Source of the DNA: Maritimibacter sp.
GTDB lineage: Bacteria > Pseudomonadota > Alphaproteobacteria > Rhodobacterales > Rhodobacteraceae
Assembly: GCA_003520545.1 (NCBI GenBank)
Contig: DOUP01000270.1
Location: 1 to 23,878, forward strand
Length of the DNA: 23,878 bases
Direction: 5' to 3'
The notes beneath the pieces are model-generated. The model was given only the letters and a program-made list of their open reading frames with translations, was not told the origin of the DNA and searched no databases. Shown in pieces: positions 14,026-21,596 of this stretch. The first letter of the stretch is position 1; each line of letters opens with the position of its first letter. The position numbers were made by a program, and so were the translations under genes.

Positions 14026-15206
14026 GCTGTCACCTTCACGGCACCGGCAGCTTCGTCCAGCCGCGTGATGCCCTCGTCAATATCATCGTCTTTGATGTTC
14101 AGCGCGGGCAAAAGCCGCACCACGTTGTCCGCCGCCGGAACCGTGATAACCCCGGCCGAATAACCCGCGGCAACCACGTCGGCTGCGCTCACTTTGTCCG
14201 TGCATTTCACGCCCAGCATCATCCCGCTGCCGCGCACCGTCTCGAAGACATCCGGGTGGCTCGCGACCAAGCCTTCGAGCTTTTGGCGCAACCGGCCCGC
14301 TTTGACGTTCACTGCATCGAGAAACGCCGGGTCAGCGACGATATCCATCACCTTGGAACCGACCGCCATGGCGAGCGGGTTGCCACCGTAGGTCGAACCA
14401 TGCGTGCCGAGCGTCATGCCGGACGCGGCCGCCTCGGTCGCAAGCACGGCGCCCAGGGGAAAGCCCCCCCCGATGCCCTTGGCGCTCATCAGGATGTCGG
14501 GCGACACCCCGGCCCACTCATGTGCCCAGAGTTTTCCGGTCCGGCCCATGCCGCATTGGACTTCATCGAAGATCAACAGGATACCGTGCTCGTCGCACAG
14601 GTCGCGCAGGCCTTTGAGGCATTGATCGGGAACGGTGCGGATGCCGCCTTCGCCCTGCACGGGCTCGATCAGGATCGCCGCCGTCTTGTCCGACACCGCC
14701 GCCGTCAGGGCATCGTGATCGCCGAAGGGCAGATGCACGAAGCCGGGCATGAGCGGGCCGAAACCTTTGACCATTTTCTCCGCCCCGGACGCCGCGATAG
14801 CGCCGGTGGAGCGACCATGGAAACAGCCAGAAAAGGTAATGATTTCAATCCGATCCTCATCACCGCGATCATAGTGATACTTGCGCGCCATCTTGATAGC
14901 CAGTTCGGCGCTTTCGGTGCCCGAGTTGGTGAAGAAAACGGTATCGGCAAAAGACGTATTGACCAACTTGTCCGCGAGCTTCTGTTGTCCCGGAATCTCG
15001 TAAAGATTGGAAACATGCCAGAGCTTGTTGGCCTGCGCCGTGAGCGCACCGATGAGATCCGGATTGGCGTGGCCCAGCGCGTTCACCGCGATGCCTGCGC
15101 CAAGGTCGAGATATCGGCCGCCGTCGTCCGTCAGGAGCCAACTGCCTTCTCCGCGCGAGAAGTTCAGTTTGGCGCGTGCATAGGTCGGAAGAACGGACGG
15201 GATCAT
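14022..15206 (-). CDS. argD: Acetylornithine aminotransferase
   Basis: A PLP-dependent class III aminotransferase of 394 residues that converts N-acetylglutamate semialdehyde to N-acetylornithine, and possibly also acts in lysine synthesis as many ArgD proteins do. The PLP-binding Asp is in LIFDEVQ (Asp214) and the Schiff-base Lys in SAKGIGGGFP (Lys243). The substrate and phosphate loops SGTESAE and GCFHGRSTGAIAA are present. The ATG at 15206 has an AAGGA ribosome binding site; an in-frame extension of 13 codons upstream has no homology. A perfect TTGACA reads on the minus strand at 15262-15257, but no convincing -10 box follows at the proper distance. The gene leads the argD-argF operon. Confidence 0.95.
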   Translation of the reverse strand: MIPSVLPTYARAKLNFSRGEGSWLLTDDGGRYLDLGAGIAVNALGHANPDLIGALTAQANKLWHVSNLYEIPGQQKLADKLVNTSFADTVFFTNSGTESAELAIKMARKYHYDRGDEDRIEIITFSGCFHGRSTGAIAASGAEKMVKGFGPLMPGFVHLPFGDHDALTAAVSDKTAAILIEPVQGEGGIRTVPDQCLKGLRDLCDEHGILLIFDEVQCGMGRTGKLWAHEWAGVSPDILMSAKGIGGGFPLGAVLATEAAASGMTLGTHGSTYGGNPLAMAVGSKVMDIVADPAFLDAVNVKAGRLRQKLEGLVASHPDVFETVRGSGMMLGVKCTDKVSAADVVAAGYSAGVITVPAADNVVRLLPALNIKDDDIDEGITRLDEAAGAVKVTA

Positions 15207-15659
15207 AGCGTCATCCTTTGAAAAAGAAGCCTTTGGGTGCCGCATGGGCAGGCCGGTGTCAACGATTTTGCAGAGGTTTATGGGCGAACGGAAGGGAAGC
15301 GCGTCACAGGGAGATGTGGCGACGTCGGGCTTCGTTATGTCGGGTCCGTTTGCTCATGCGGAGTGATTAGGTGGAAACTGCGCGTCTGTCCACAGGATTT
15401 CGGGTGCGCACAACCTATGCACCGACCATGCACCGCTCATACACACACCATATGACAAATTCACATCACCGGCTGGCCTCTTCGGCCTTCACGCTGATCG
15501 TTGACGCCTTGATGGCCGGGGCGAAGCTTGCCTTGCGGGAAGGGCGGTTGAAAAAAGCCGGCGGGTAAGCCATATACCGGCCTTCCGCTTGTATCCGCCC
15601 CGCGAGGGCGACTAGTATGCGCGGGAACGATTGGGGCCGAGGCCTGAAGAGGAAATAGA
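15207..15659. other. 453-bp intergenic region between divergent argD and gcrA
   Basis: I see no convincing gene here. Short open frames exist (for example ATG 15452 to 15568, 38 codons) but lack a ribosome binding site and any recognisable motif. The region must hold the promoters of argD (minus) and gcrA (plus). Candidate elements are the TTGACA on the minus strand at 15262-15257 and, for gcrA, a weak TTGTAT (15589-15594) plus TAGTAT (15613-15618) pair with 18-bp spacing. The most distinctive content is the set of phased 11-bp repeats near 15417-15449. No GANTC methylation site was found in the stretches I checked (about 15300-15440 and 15600-15660). Confidence 0.5.
15417..15449. repeat. Three 11-bp phased direct repeats
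   Basis: Reading in steps of 11 gives ATGCACCGACC, ATGCACCGCTC and ATACACACACC. Copies 1 and 2 agree at 9 of 11 positions, and copies 1 and 3 at 8 of 11. The GCAC core also occurs one step earlier at 15408-15411. The period of about one helical turn would place all copies on one face of the DNA, as expected for cooperative binding of a regulator. It lies about 210-245 bp upstream of both argD and gcrA. Confidence 0.5.
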
Positions 15660-16247
15660 ATGTCCTGGACTGACGAGCGCGTCGAAATCCTGAAAAAAAT
15701 GTGGGGCGAGGGCCAGTCGGCCAGCCAGATTGCCAAGGAACTGGGCGGCGTGACCCGCAATGCGGTGATCGGCAAGGTGCATCGTCTGGGCCTGTCCAAC
15801 CGCGCGGGCGGCGGCACCACTTCGACCGCGAAGGCGCCGGCCAAGGAAAAGGCCGCGCCCAAAGCAGCGCCAAAGAAAGCCGCGCCTAAGAAGGCCGGCA
15901 AACCGGCCACCTCCGAGCCGGAACCGGCTGCCGAGGAAGCGCCCGCGAAACCGGCGGCACCGACGCGCAAAGCGATCATTCCCGCCGGTCAGCCGCTTCC
16001 GCCGCAGCCCAGCGCGAACGAGATCAGCCCCGAGGCGCTTGCCAAGGTGAGCGAGATCGAGAAGTCGGCCAAGAAGCTGAGCCTTCTGGAACTGACCGAG
16101 CGGACCTGCAAATGGCCGGTCGGCGATCCGGCGACCGAGGATTTCTGGTTCTGCGGGCTCCCGGTTCAGGCCGGAAAACCCTATTGCGAAGCGCATGTCG
16201 GGGTGGCGTTCCAGCCCATGTCTTCGCGCCGCGACCGCAAGCGGTGA
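15660..16247 (+). CDS. gcrA: GcrA cell cycle regulator
   Basis: A 195-residue alphaproteobacterial transcription factor. In Caulobacter GcrA binds the sigma-70 housekeeping polymerase and promoters carrying methylated GANTC sites, and controls S-phase genes. The N-terminal helix-turn-helix (MSWTDERVEILKKMWGEGQS through GGVTRNAVIGKVHRLGLS, residues 1-46) is the family signature. A long Ala/Pro/Lys-rich linker (about 50-110) joins it to the conserved C-terminal sigma-binding domain (LLELTERTCKWPVGDP, FWFCGLPVQAGKPYCEAHVGVAFQP, about 138-188). A GAGGAAATAGA ribosome binding site precedes the ATG. The role in this organism is inferred from the family. The gene is transcribed away from argD and appears monocistronic. 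Confidence 0.96.
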   Translation: MSWTDERVEILKKMWGEGQSASQIAKELGGVTRNAVIGKVHRLGLSNRAGGGTTSTAKAPAKEKAAPKAAPKKAAPKKAGKPATSEPEPAAEEAPAKPAAPTRKAIIPAGQPLPPQPSANEISPEALAKVSEIEKSAKKLSLLELTERTCKWPVGDPATEDFWFCGLPVQAGKPYCEAHVGVAFQPMSSRRDRKR

Positions 16248-16274
16248 CCGACTCCAAGCTGATGATCATCATGG

Positions 16275-16302
16275 CAACCGGGCGTCCTACGGCATCCGGT
16301 TG
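16275..16302 (+). terminator. Possible transcription terminator after gcrA
   Basis: CAACCGG (16275-16281) pairs perfectly with CCGGTTG (16296-16302) across a 14-base loop, 28 bp after the gcrA stop. AATTGATA follows rather than a T run, so the case is weak. A 12-bp palindrome (TGATGATCATCA, 16260-16271) lies just before it. Confidence 0.3.
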
Positions 16303-16474
16303 AATTGATACTGGCCGCCGCACCGATCCTTGGCGCGTGCGCCCGATGGAACCTCGCTGTCCAAGGGCCAATTGCGCGAATGTCGTGTAACGTTTCCGCT
16401 CGGTCTCGGGCTGATCACGGTTGCATGGGCTGCGTGAGACGCTAGGCTCTTCCTAATCAACACGGAGCCTGACC

Positions 16475-16729
16475 ATGCGTGCCCTGATCCTTGCCCTGCC
16501 CCTCGCCGCTCTCGCAGGTTGTGAAGCGCGGTCCACCATCGACCGGACCGGCGAAACCGTGACCTACGCGGGCAAGTCTTATGACGTCTATGAGGAAAAA
16601 GGCACGGTCACGATGGACGTGGATGGAAAAGTCTATCCGACCTATCACAAGATGATCTGGCTCGGGAGCCGGTATGTCTGGTGCGAAGGCTCCTGCCAGA
16701 GCACGGTCGAGGCCTGGCTCGGTCCGTAG
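16475..16729 (+). CDS. Small lipoprotein, function unknown
   Basis: An 84-residue protein with a lipoprotein signal peptide: MRALILALPLAALAGC, with lipobox LAGC and the lipidated cysteine at residue 16. The mature part of about 68 residues is rich in Tyr, Val and Thr (TYAGKSYDVYEEKGTVTMDV), suggesting a small beta-rich domain, and contains a Cys pair (WCEGSC, near residue 70) that could form a disulfide. A GGAG ribosome binding site lies 7 bp before the ATG. I do not recognise a family. It is anchored to a membrane in the periplasm by prediction. rimO follows 55 bp downstream in the same direction, with no evident functional link. Confidence 0.75.
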   Translation: MRALILALPLAALAGCEARSTIDRTGETVTYAGKSYDVYEEKGTVTMDVDGKVYPTYHKMIWLGSRYVWCEGSCQSTVEAWLGP

Positions 16730-16784
16730 GCGGGATCCCTCCAACGCTCTTTTCCGATCCTGAAAAGGCGCGTATAGGGCGGGC

Positions 16785-18161
16785 ATGTCGCACAACCCGA
16801 TCAACCCGCCCGATCTGCGCCCCGACCTCGCCCGCGCGCGTGTGTCCGAGGACGCCCGCCCCGGTCAGCCGAAAATCGGCATGGTCAGCCTCGGCTGTCC
16901 GAAAGCGCTGGTGGACAGCGAACGGATCCTGACGCGGCTGCGGGCCGAGGGCTATGCGATCAGCCCGGATTACGCGGGCGCGGACGCCGTTATCGTGAAC
17001 ACCTGCGGGTTTCTGGACAGCGCCAAGGCGGAAAGCCTGGAGGCGATCGGCGAGGCGCTCCAAGAGAACGGCAAGGTTATCGTGACCGGCTGCCTAGGGG
17101 CGGAGCCGGAGTATATCACCGGCGCGCACCCGAGCGTTTTGGCCGTCACCGGGCCGCATCAGTACGAACAGGTTCTGGACGCTGTGCACGGCGCGGTGCC
17201 GCCGTCGCCGGACCCCTTCGTGGACCTGCTGCCTGCGACGGGGGTGAGCCTCACACCGCGCCACTACAGCTACCTCAAGATTTCCGAAGGCTGCAATCAC
17301 GCCTGCAAGTTCTGTATCATCCCGGACATGCGCGGCAAACTGGCCAGCCGTCCGGCCCATGCCGTTGTGCGCGAAGCCGAGAAGTTGGTGGAAGCGGGCG
17401 TGCAGGAGTTGCTTGTTATTTCGCAGGATACCTCGGCCTATGGGTTGGACATCCGTTACGCACAAGAGCGCGGGCACCGGGCGCATATCACCGATCTTGC
17501 GCGCGACCTTGGATCGCTCGGGGCCTGGGTCCGGCTGCACTACGTATACCCCTACCCCCACGTGCGCGAGCTGATCCCGCTGATGGCGGACGGCCTGATC
17601 CTGCCCTACCTCGACATTCCGTTTCAGCACGCCCATCCCGATACGCTCAAACGCATGGCGCGGCCCGCGGCGGGCGCGAAAACGCTGGACGAGATCGCGG
17701 CATGGCGAGAAGTCTGCCCGGATATCGCGCTGCGCTCCACGTTCATCGTGGGCTATCCCGGCGAGACCGAGGCGGAGTTCGAAACGCTGCTCGATTGGCT
17801 GGACGAGGCCCAGTTGGACCGCGTCGGGTGCTTCCAGTACGAAAACGTGGAGGGAGCGCGGTCGAACGCCCTGGCCGACCATGTTGCGCCCGAGCTGAAG
17901 GAAGAGCGGTGGCATCGGTTCATGGAAAAGGCCCAGGCGATTTCCGAGGCGAAACTTGCGGCCAAGGTGGGCAAGACCATCGACGTGATCGTGGACGAGG
18001 TCGACGCGGAGGCGGCGACCTGCCGGACCAAAGCCGATGCGCCGGAGATCGACGGTTGTCTTTTCATCGACGAAGGGTTCGAGGTTTTGACCCCCGGCCA
18101 GATCGTGACGGTCGAGGTGGACGAAGCCGGCGAATACGACCTTTGGGGCAGACTCGTCTGA
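16785..18161 (+). CDS. rimO: Ribosomal protein uS12 methylthiotransferase RimO
   Basis: A radical SAM enzyme that adds a methylthio group to the conserved Asp of ribosomal protein S12. It has 458 residues, near the usual size. The N-terminal UPF0004 domain binds the auxiliary [4Fe-4S] cluster through Cys38 (SLGCPKA), Cys74 (NTCGFL) and Cys103 (TGCLGAEP). The radical SAM cluster motif CNHACKFC gives Cys170, Cys174 and Cys177. A TRAM domain closes the protein (about 385-458, GKTIDVIVDE to GEYDLWGRLV). The SLGCPKALVDSE and EGCNHACKFCIIP sequences favour RimO over its tRNA-modifying relative MiaB. It has about 25 extra residues at the N-terminus, and the start is not supported by a strong ribosome binding site. 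Confidence 0.95.
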   Translation: MSHNPINPPDLRPDLARARVSEDARPGQPKIGMVSLGCPKALVDSERILTRLRAEGYAISPDYAGADAVIVNTCGFLDSAKAESLEAIGEALQENGKVIVTGCLGAEPEYITGAHPSVLAVTGPHQYEQVLDAVHGAVPPSPDPFVDLLPATGVSLTPRHYSYLKISEGCNHACKFCIIPDMRGKLASRPAHAVVREAEKLVEAGVQELLVISQDTSAYGLDIRYAQERGHRAHITDLARDLGSLGAWVRLHYVYPYPHVRELIPLMADGLILPYLDIPFQHAHPDTLKRMARPAAGAKTLDEIAAWREVCPDIALRSTFIVGYPGETEAEFETLLDWLDEAQLDRVGCFQYENVEGARSNALADHVAPELKEERWHRFMEKAQAISEAKLAAKVGKTIDVIVDEVDAEAATCRTKADAPEIDGCLFIDEGFEVLTPGQIVTVEVDEAGEYDLWGRLV

Positions 18162-18290
18162 ACGCCCGCCCGGCGGTGCCAGTCCGCCAGCGACCCACCC
18201 ACCTGCGCAATGGCCGGGAACCAAACTGTTTCCGAACGGACCAGCCGACGGGTCACAGTCTGGCCACATTCCATGGCCAGGCTCCCTCGC

Positions 18291-18947
18291 ATGGTTGTTA
18301 AACTCATAGATTACCGGATCACATATACTCCCGTGCCGCGTGCGGCCTCCACCCGGATCAAGCTGGCTCTGGTGCGGTCGATGCGGGATTTGCCGCAGAA
18401 GGTCGCGCAGGATATCAGCCGGGACGCCTCGAACGTGCATCGGCTCTACCAGGCGAAGCGGTTCCGTGCGGACCAGCTTCCATCACAGCCCGGATGGTTC
18501 AACTTCACCGTGGTGCGTGACCCGGTGGCGCGGCTGCTGTCGGTCTATGACGGGCCGCTCCTGGAAACCGAGTTGGCGAAGTCGACCCTTCGCCGTCGTG
18601 GGTGGGCACCGCTGCCCAGTCGCCCGGACCCGGACTACTTTTTCGAGAATCTTGCGCGATACCGCGATGCCTCGCGCCTGTTGCGGGCCGAGACGACGCC
18701 GCAAGCGTTCTTCACCGGGTACGACTTGTCACGCTTCGACCAGGTGTATCGGGCGGAATCGCTCGACGACCTGTCGCGCGATCTGTCGGTGAAAACTGCG
18801 CAGATCATCCGGTTCCCGGTGAGCGAGGCGGCGCAAGACCGGCTCAAGCTGCATCAACTGGGTCCGCGGGCCCAGTCAGCGGTTCTGGCCGAAGTCGCCC
18901 CTGACATGGCGCTTTACGATCAGGTCATTGCACGACGGGTCGCCTGA
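18291..18947 (+). CDS. Sulfotransferase-like protein, paralogue 1
   Basis: A 218-residue protein related to family 2 carbohydrate sulfotransferases and clearly paralogous to the next gene. The 3'-phosphate-binding segment is FTVVRDPVARLLSVY, and shared blocks include NVHR, RFR, PDPDYFFENL and FFTGYDLSRFDQVY. The 5'-phosphosulfate loop reads VPRAASTRIK, with Arg where the family has Lys. The start at 18291 is preferred because MVVKLIDYRITYTPVPRAA aligns without gaps to the start of the paralogue; an in-frame extension to 18210 has no counterpart. No Shine-Dalgarno sequence is visible. There is no signal peptide or membrane segment, so it is probably cytoplasmic. The acceptor is unknown, and activity is uncertain given the loop change. 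Confidence 0.75.
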   Translation: MVVKLIDYRITYTPVPRAASTRIKLALVRSMRDLPQKVAQDISRDASNVHRLYQAKRFRADQLPSQPGWFNFTVVRDPVARLLSVYDGPLLETELAKSTLRRRGWAPLPSRPDPDYFFENLARYRDASRLLRAETTPQAFFTGYDLSRFDQVYRAESLDDLSRDLSVKTAQIIRFPVSEAAQDRLKLHQLGPRAQSAVLAEVAPDMALYDQVIARRVA

Positions 18948-19009
18948 CGGCTGATTGTTTCCAAAACTGTGCCCAATTTCTGCCATAGGCGGTTATTAAA
19001 CCTCCCCCT

Positions 19010-19663
19010 ATGGTTACAGCAGTCCCAGAATATGAACTCGCCTATGTCGCAGTGCCGAAAGCGGCCTGCACGGCCGTGAAATCCATGATGCTCCAGCTAC
19101 TGGACGCCGCATCCGATGCAGTCGATGCCGCCAACGTCCACCGGCATCTGCCGACCCGTCGGTTTCGCCGCCGCCGGTTTGCCGATTTCGCCGGGTTCTA
19201 TCGGTTCACCGTTGTGCGCGACCCGGTCGAACGGCTCCTGTCAGTCTACGAGGTGCGCATGGCGAGCGAAGAGGGTTTGGTGCCAAACGAGGTCAAGACC
19301 AACCTCCCCCGCAACCCGGATCCGGATTTCTTCTTCCAGAACCTCGGGCTTTACATGCAGGCGGTTCCGGGGATCAAACGTGACGCTCTGCAAGAGCAGC
19401 TTTTCACCGGCGACAATCTCCGCAAATACGATGCGGTCTACACCACCGACGAAGTGGGCAAGCTGTGTCAGGATTTGAGTTACATGACGGGCAAACGGAT
19501 CAACGCGCCCGACGATGAGCCCTCGTCCTTGTCGCTTGGCTGGAACGACCTGGCCCCCGAAACGCAGGCTGCACTGCGTGCGCATACTGAACCGGATTAC
19601 CAGATGCTGGGCGACCTTTTCACGCCGCCTTGGGCGGACGAGGCTCTGCTCAGCGCGGGGTGA
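19010..19663 (+). CDS. Sulfotransferase-like protein, paralogue 2
   Basis: A 217-residue paralogue of the preceding gene, 62 bp downstream. The 5'-phosphosulfate loop VPKAACTAVK (about residues 15-24) keeps the usual Lys, and the 3'-phosphate site is FTVVRDPVERLLSVY (about 66-80). Further shared blocks are NVHRHLP, PDPDFFFQNL and LFTGDNLRKYDAVY. It is therefore the better candidate for an active PAPS-dependent enzyme. No ribosome binding site is present: the bases before ATG are pyrimidine-rich (CCTCCCCCT). A TATTAA at 18994-18999 could be a -10 box for a nearly leaderless message, but no -35 goes with it. The 3' end overlaps the convergent secreted-protein gene by 14 bp. The acceptor is unknown. 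Confidence 0.78.
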   Translation: MVTAVPEYELAYVAVPKAACTAVKSMMLQLLDAASDAVDAANVHRHLPTRRFRRRRFADFAGFYRFTVVRDPVERLLSVYEVRMASEEGLVPNEVKTNLPRNPDPDFFFQNLGLYMQAVPGIKRDALQEQLFTGDNLRKYDAVYTTDEVGKLCQDLSYMTGKRINAPDDEPSSLSLGWNDLAPETQAALRAHTEPDYQMLGDLFTPPWADEALLSAG

Positions 19664-19973
19664 GTTTTTCCAGCCCTGCGCCATCTGCCCAAGTGCCGTG
19701 CAATTCGCCGTCCGGCATGATCACGTAGACCACCGGGTCACGTTGGCCCCAGTCCACCGTGACGACATCACCGTTGACCGGCCCTTTGCCGGAGTAGTTC
19801 TGGCTTCCCACCCGCCAATCCACCGAAACCATTCCGTTCGCCTCGACGATCTGGACCGTGCCGGAATACCCGGACCCGTCCGGATTGCGCCCCTGGGCAT
19901 CATAGCTGCCGGAGATGTCGGCGAAGGCGGGCGTAGTGGCGATCAGGGTGGCGAAGGCGAGGCGGGGGATCAT
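19650..19973 (-). CDS. Small secreted protein, function unknown
   Basis: A 107-residue protein with a Sec signal peptide (MIPRLAFATLIATTPAFA, cleavage before DISGSYD). The mature part of about 89 residues is rich in Gly, Val, Asp and Trp, with alternating patterns (GTVQIVEANGMVSVDWRVG, GDVVTVDWG, VVYVIMPDGELHGTW) that suggest a small beta-barrel or sandwich. Similar short periplasmic proteins are common in Rhodobacteraceae, but I cannot name a function. AGGAG lies about 8 bp before the ATG. It converges on the second sulfotransferase paralogue with a 14-bp overlap of the coding ends, and lies 59 bp downstream of sdaA on the same strand. Confidence 0.8.
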   Translation of the reverse strand: MIPRLAFATLIATTPAFADISGSYDAQGRNPDGSGYSGTVQIVEANGMVSVDWRVGSQNYSGKGPVNGDVVTVDWGQRDPVVYVIMPDGELHGTWADGAGLEKLTPR

Positions 19974-20032
19974 GGTGAAAACTCCTGTGGCAATAGGCCA
20001 AGCCTAGCAGGTGTCTGCCTAATCACCAAAGC

Positions 20033-21430
20033 TCAACATTCAGGCAGGTTCACCGCGATGCCGCCCTGGGAGGTTTCCTTGTAACGGTCGTCCATGTGCT
20101 GGCCGGTTTCCAGCATCGCCTGGATGCAGTTGTCGAGCGGCAGGATGTGCTCGCCGTCCGAGCGCAGGGCGAGCGAGGCGGCGGAGACCGCTTTGATCGC
20201 GCCCATGGCGTTGCGTTCGATACAGGGCACCTGCACCAACCCCTTGGCCGGGTCGCAGGTCATACCGAGGTGGTGTTCAAGCGCGATCTCGGCGGCGTTC
20301 TCGATCTGCGCGTTGGTGCCGCCAAGAGCAGCGCAGAGACCGGCGGCGGCCATGGCTGCAGCCGAGCCAACCTCGCCCTGACAGCCCACTTCAGCGCCGG
20401 AGATGGAGGCGTTTTCCTTGATCAACCCACCGATGACGGCCGCGGTCAGGACGAAATCGCGGCGGCTCTCTGGCGTGGCTTCGGGGAAATGGTCGGTGTA
20501 GTAGCGCAAGACAGCGGGCACGGTTCCGGCGGCGCCGTTGGTGGGCGCCGTGACGACGCGCCCCCCGGCGGCGTTCTCCTCGTTCACCGCCATCGCATAG
20601 GCCGAGAGCCAATCGTTCGCCACGTGCGGCGCGTTCCGGTTGGAGTATCGGCTGGCGGTCAGATCGTCGTGGAGCCGCTTTGCCCGGCGTTTGACGTTGA
20701 GGCCGCCCGGCAGAATACCGTCTTGGGAGAAGCCGCGATCAATCACCTCCATCATCCGGGTGATCAGCGCGTCGAGCCGGGCGTCGAGATCCTCGATGCC
20801 ATGCGCCTCTTCGTTCACGCGCTTCATCTGGGCGATGGTCAGCCCGCTCTTGCGCCCCATGGCCAGCATCTCTTCCGCTGTGCCGAAAGGGTAGGGATAG
20901 CCGAGGCCGCGTTTTTCTGCGGCAATGGAGGCGGGTTTGTGGGTGAGTTCCTGTTCCGTCTGCACGAACCCGCCGCCGACCGAATAATAGGTCTCGGTCA
21001 TATAAGGGTTTCCAGCAGTGTCGCGCGCGTTGAAGGTCAGCGCGTTGGCGTGCAAAGGCAGCGGCTTGCCGAAGTCGAAGGACAGATCGGTCTGCGGGTC
21101 AAAGTGCATGGGGTTGAGGCCGGGGGCTTCGATACGCTTGGTCTTGTCGAGTTTGGCGATGAGGCCGTCGGCCGCGTCCGGGTCCATGGTCGCGGGGCTT
21201 TCGCCCAAAAGGCCCAGCATCACGGCGCGATCCGTCTGGTGCCCTTTGCCGGTCCAGGCCAGCGAACCGTGCAAGGTGACGGTGAGGGCGGCGAGGTCGC
21301 CCGCCCCGGGAATACGGTCCTCGGTGCGCAGGGCTTCGAGAAACCGTTCGGCGGCGACCATCGGCCCCATGGTGTGGGACGACGAGGGGCCGATGCCCGG
21401 TTTGAAGATATCGAAGACAGATATGAACAT
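20033..21430 (-). CDS. sdaA: L-serine ammonia-lyase (iron-sulfur type)
   Basis: Deaminates L-serine to pyruvate and ammonia using a [4Fe-4S] cluster. It is the single-chain type of 465 residues with the beta domain first (MFISVFDIFKPGIGPSSSHTMGP) and the catalytic alpha domain after it. Cluster ligands are Cys350 (VGCQGEVGSA), Cys392 (MTCDPAKG) and Cys403 (VPCIERN); their spacing of 42 and 11 equals that known for the E. coli enzyme. The ATG at 21430 begins the conserved sequence, and nine upstream in-frame codons have no homology. The ribosome binding site is poor (GGGGT). It lies between carB and the secreted-protein gene on one strand without an evident common pathway. Confidence 0.95.
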   Translation of the reverse strand: MFISVFDIFKPGIGPSSSHTMGPMVAAERFLEALRTEDRIPGAGDLAALTVTLHGSLAWTGKGHQTDRAVMLGLLGESPATMDPDAADGLIAKLDKTKRIEAPGLNPMHFDPQTDLSFDFGKPLPLHANALTFNARDTAGNPYMTETYYSVGGGFVQTEQELTHKPASIAAEKRGLGYPYPFGTAEEMLAMGRKSGLTIAQMKRVNEEAHGIEDLDARLDALITRMMEVIDRGFSQDGILPGGLNVKRRAKRLHDDLTASRYSNRNAPHVANDWLSAYAMAVNEENAAGGRVVTAPTNGAAGTVPAVLRYYTDHFPEATPESRRDFVLTAAVIGGLIKENASISGAEVGCQGEVGSAAAMAAAGLCAALGGTNAQIENAAEIALEHHLGMTCDPAKGLVQVPCIERNAMGAIKAVSAASLALRSDGEHILPLDNCIQAMLETGQHMDDRYKETSQGGIAVNLPEC

Positions 21431-21524
21431 GCTGGACCCCGTTGCGCTTGCGATCACGCTAACGGGGAATCGCGCGGGCGCCGTTCAAATGCGCGACACT
21501 CGGAGGCGGAATGGCGACATGGCG

Positions 21525-21547
21525 GCGCGGGGCGGGTCGCCCCGCGC
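21525..21547 (-). terminator. Strong GC hairpin after carB, possible terminator
   Basis: A perfect 10-bp stem, GCGCGGGGCG (21525-21534) with CGCCCCGCGC (21538-21547), has a 3-base loop and lies about 50 bp after the carB stop. No T tract follows on the minus strand, so it would be a non-canonical terminator or an mRNA 3' stabiliser. The surrounding 166-bp gap before sdaA shows nothing else that I can support. Confidence 0.4.
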
Positions 21548-21596
21548 ACAGACCTGGCCCAGATACGACCGGTTGCGGGCGTCAGCGCAAGAAGCC

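Noticed and set aside
13024..14163. 379-codon plus-strand frame opposite argF
   Set aside because: Antisense shadow of argF; no ribosome binding site or domain.
15371..15568. 65-codon frame, or 38 codons from ATG 15452, in the argD-gcrA gap
   Set aside because: No ribosome binding site, no motif, and it runs through the 11-bp repeats; more likely regulatory DNA.
18295..19002. Similar GTTGTTAAAC and GTTATTAAAC strings at the two sulfotransferase genes, considered as CtrA-type sites
   Set aside because: One lies inside coding sequence and neither has the second TTAA half-site at the expected spacing.
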